Below, piece after piece: positions 5,588 through 5,719 of a stretch of 5,719 nucleotides of DNA. The position numbers and the translations under genes were made by a program. The stretch is from contig JAEEOX010000001.1 of the NCBI GenBank assembly GCA_016284485.1, forward strand, positions 1-5,719, given 5' to 3'. Origin of the DNA: Bacillota bacterium. Its GTDB lineage: Bacteria; Bacillota; Clostridia; Peptostreptococcales; Anaerovoracaceae. Each line of letters begins with the position of its first letter. Within the stretch, counting starts at the first letter, position 1. The notes beneath the pieces were generated by a model that worked only from the letters and a program-made list of their open reading frames with translations, was not told the DNA's origin and made no database searches.

Positions 5588-5719
5588 TCAGATTATTTCC
5601 TCAAAAAGTTTCCAGGTTTTCGGGGGTCTCGGACTGTATTCCAGAGATTCAAGAAATTCCTCATTCATGTGGATACCGAGGCCCGGTCCATCAGGCAATT
5701 CCAGATATCCATCCTTCAC
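5588..5719 (-). CDS. Enolase-superfamily (mandelate racemase/muconate lactonizing type) protein, C-terminal 43 residues
   Basis: Only the C-terminus is in the window; the frame is open from the right edge to TGA at 5588-5590. The tail DGYLELPDGPGLGIHMNEEF resembles the C-terminal end of mandelate racemase-like members such as galactonate and mannonate dehydratase relatives, where a DGY, P-GPGLG-hydrophobic, acidic-residue pattern closes the barrel and capping domain. Most members dehydrate or racemise sugar acids or related carboxylates using a Mg-stabilised enolate. The catalytic residues lie upstream outside the window, so substrate cannot be assigned. It precedes malic enzyme on the same strand by 60 bases, with no terminator between them, so co-transcription is plausible. 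Family call is moderately sure; specific function is not. Confidence 0.75.
   Translation of the reverse strand: MKDGYLELPDGPGLGIHMNEEFLESLEYSPRPPKTWKLFEEII

Noticed and set aside
1..5719. Mobile elements, CRISPR arrays, tRNA or rRNA genes
   Set aside because: No transposase or integrase-like protein, long terminal inverted repeats, spaced identical repeats, or cloverleaf-type sequence was seen; nearly all of the window is filled by ordinary genes.

Overview
The window looks like an ordinary chromosomal segment from an anaerobic, Firmicutes-like bacterium (a clostridial relative is my best guess). The reasons are strong GGAGG-type ribosome binding sites, tight gene packing, a 90-residue S20 protein of Firmicutes style, a COG1768-type phosphoesterase, and a short (389-residue) malic enzyme paired with a class II fumarase. 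Base composition is moderate, around half G+C by eye. The taxonomic guess is inference only; I see no mobile element, CRISPR array, tRNA or rRNA.

Layout: (1) Positions 1-1569, minus strand: rmuC (DNA recombination protein, membrane-anchored) followed after 18 bases by a metallophosphoesterase that runs off the left edge. (2) Positions 1570-1868: a 299-base divergent regulatory region. It carries an extended -10 promoter for rmuC, a near-consensus promoter for rpsT, a pair of TGACCYGAAA direct repeats and an 11-bp hairpin in the rpsT leader. (3) Positions 1869-2930, plus strand: rpsT (ribosomal protein S20), an intrinsic terminator, and immediately after its T-tract an unrecognised 229-residue protein. 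(4) Around 2943-2975: a hairpin flanked by A and T runs that can terminate both converging transcripts. (5) Positions 2982-5719, minus strand: the 3' end of an enolase-superfamily (mandelate racemase/sugar-acid dehydratase-like) gene, then malic enzyme, then fumarase, the last two overlapping by four bases (ATGA).

The clearest functional unit is the malic enzyme-fumarase pair. Fumarase interconverts fumarate and L-malate, and malic enzyme interconverts malate and pyruvate plus CO2 with a nicotinamide cofactor, so together they link the C4 dicarboxylate pool to pyruvate. The enolase-superfamily gene upstream may feed a sugar-acid product into the same area of metabolism, but that is a guess from position. 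I did not find a clearly new biological system. The items most worth a second look are the unrecognised 229-residue protein placed behind the rpsT terminator and the structured rpsT leader.
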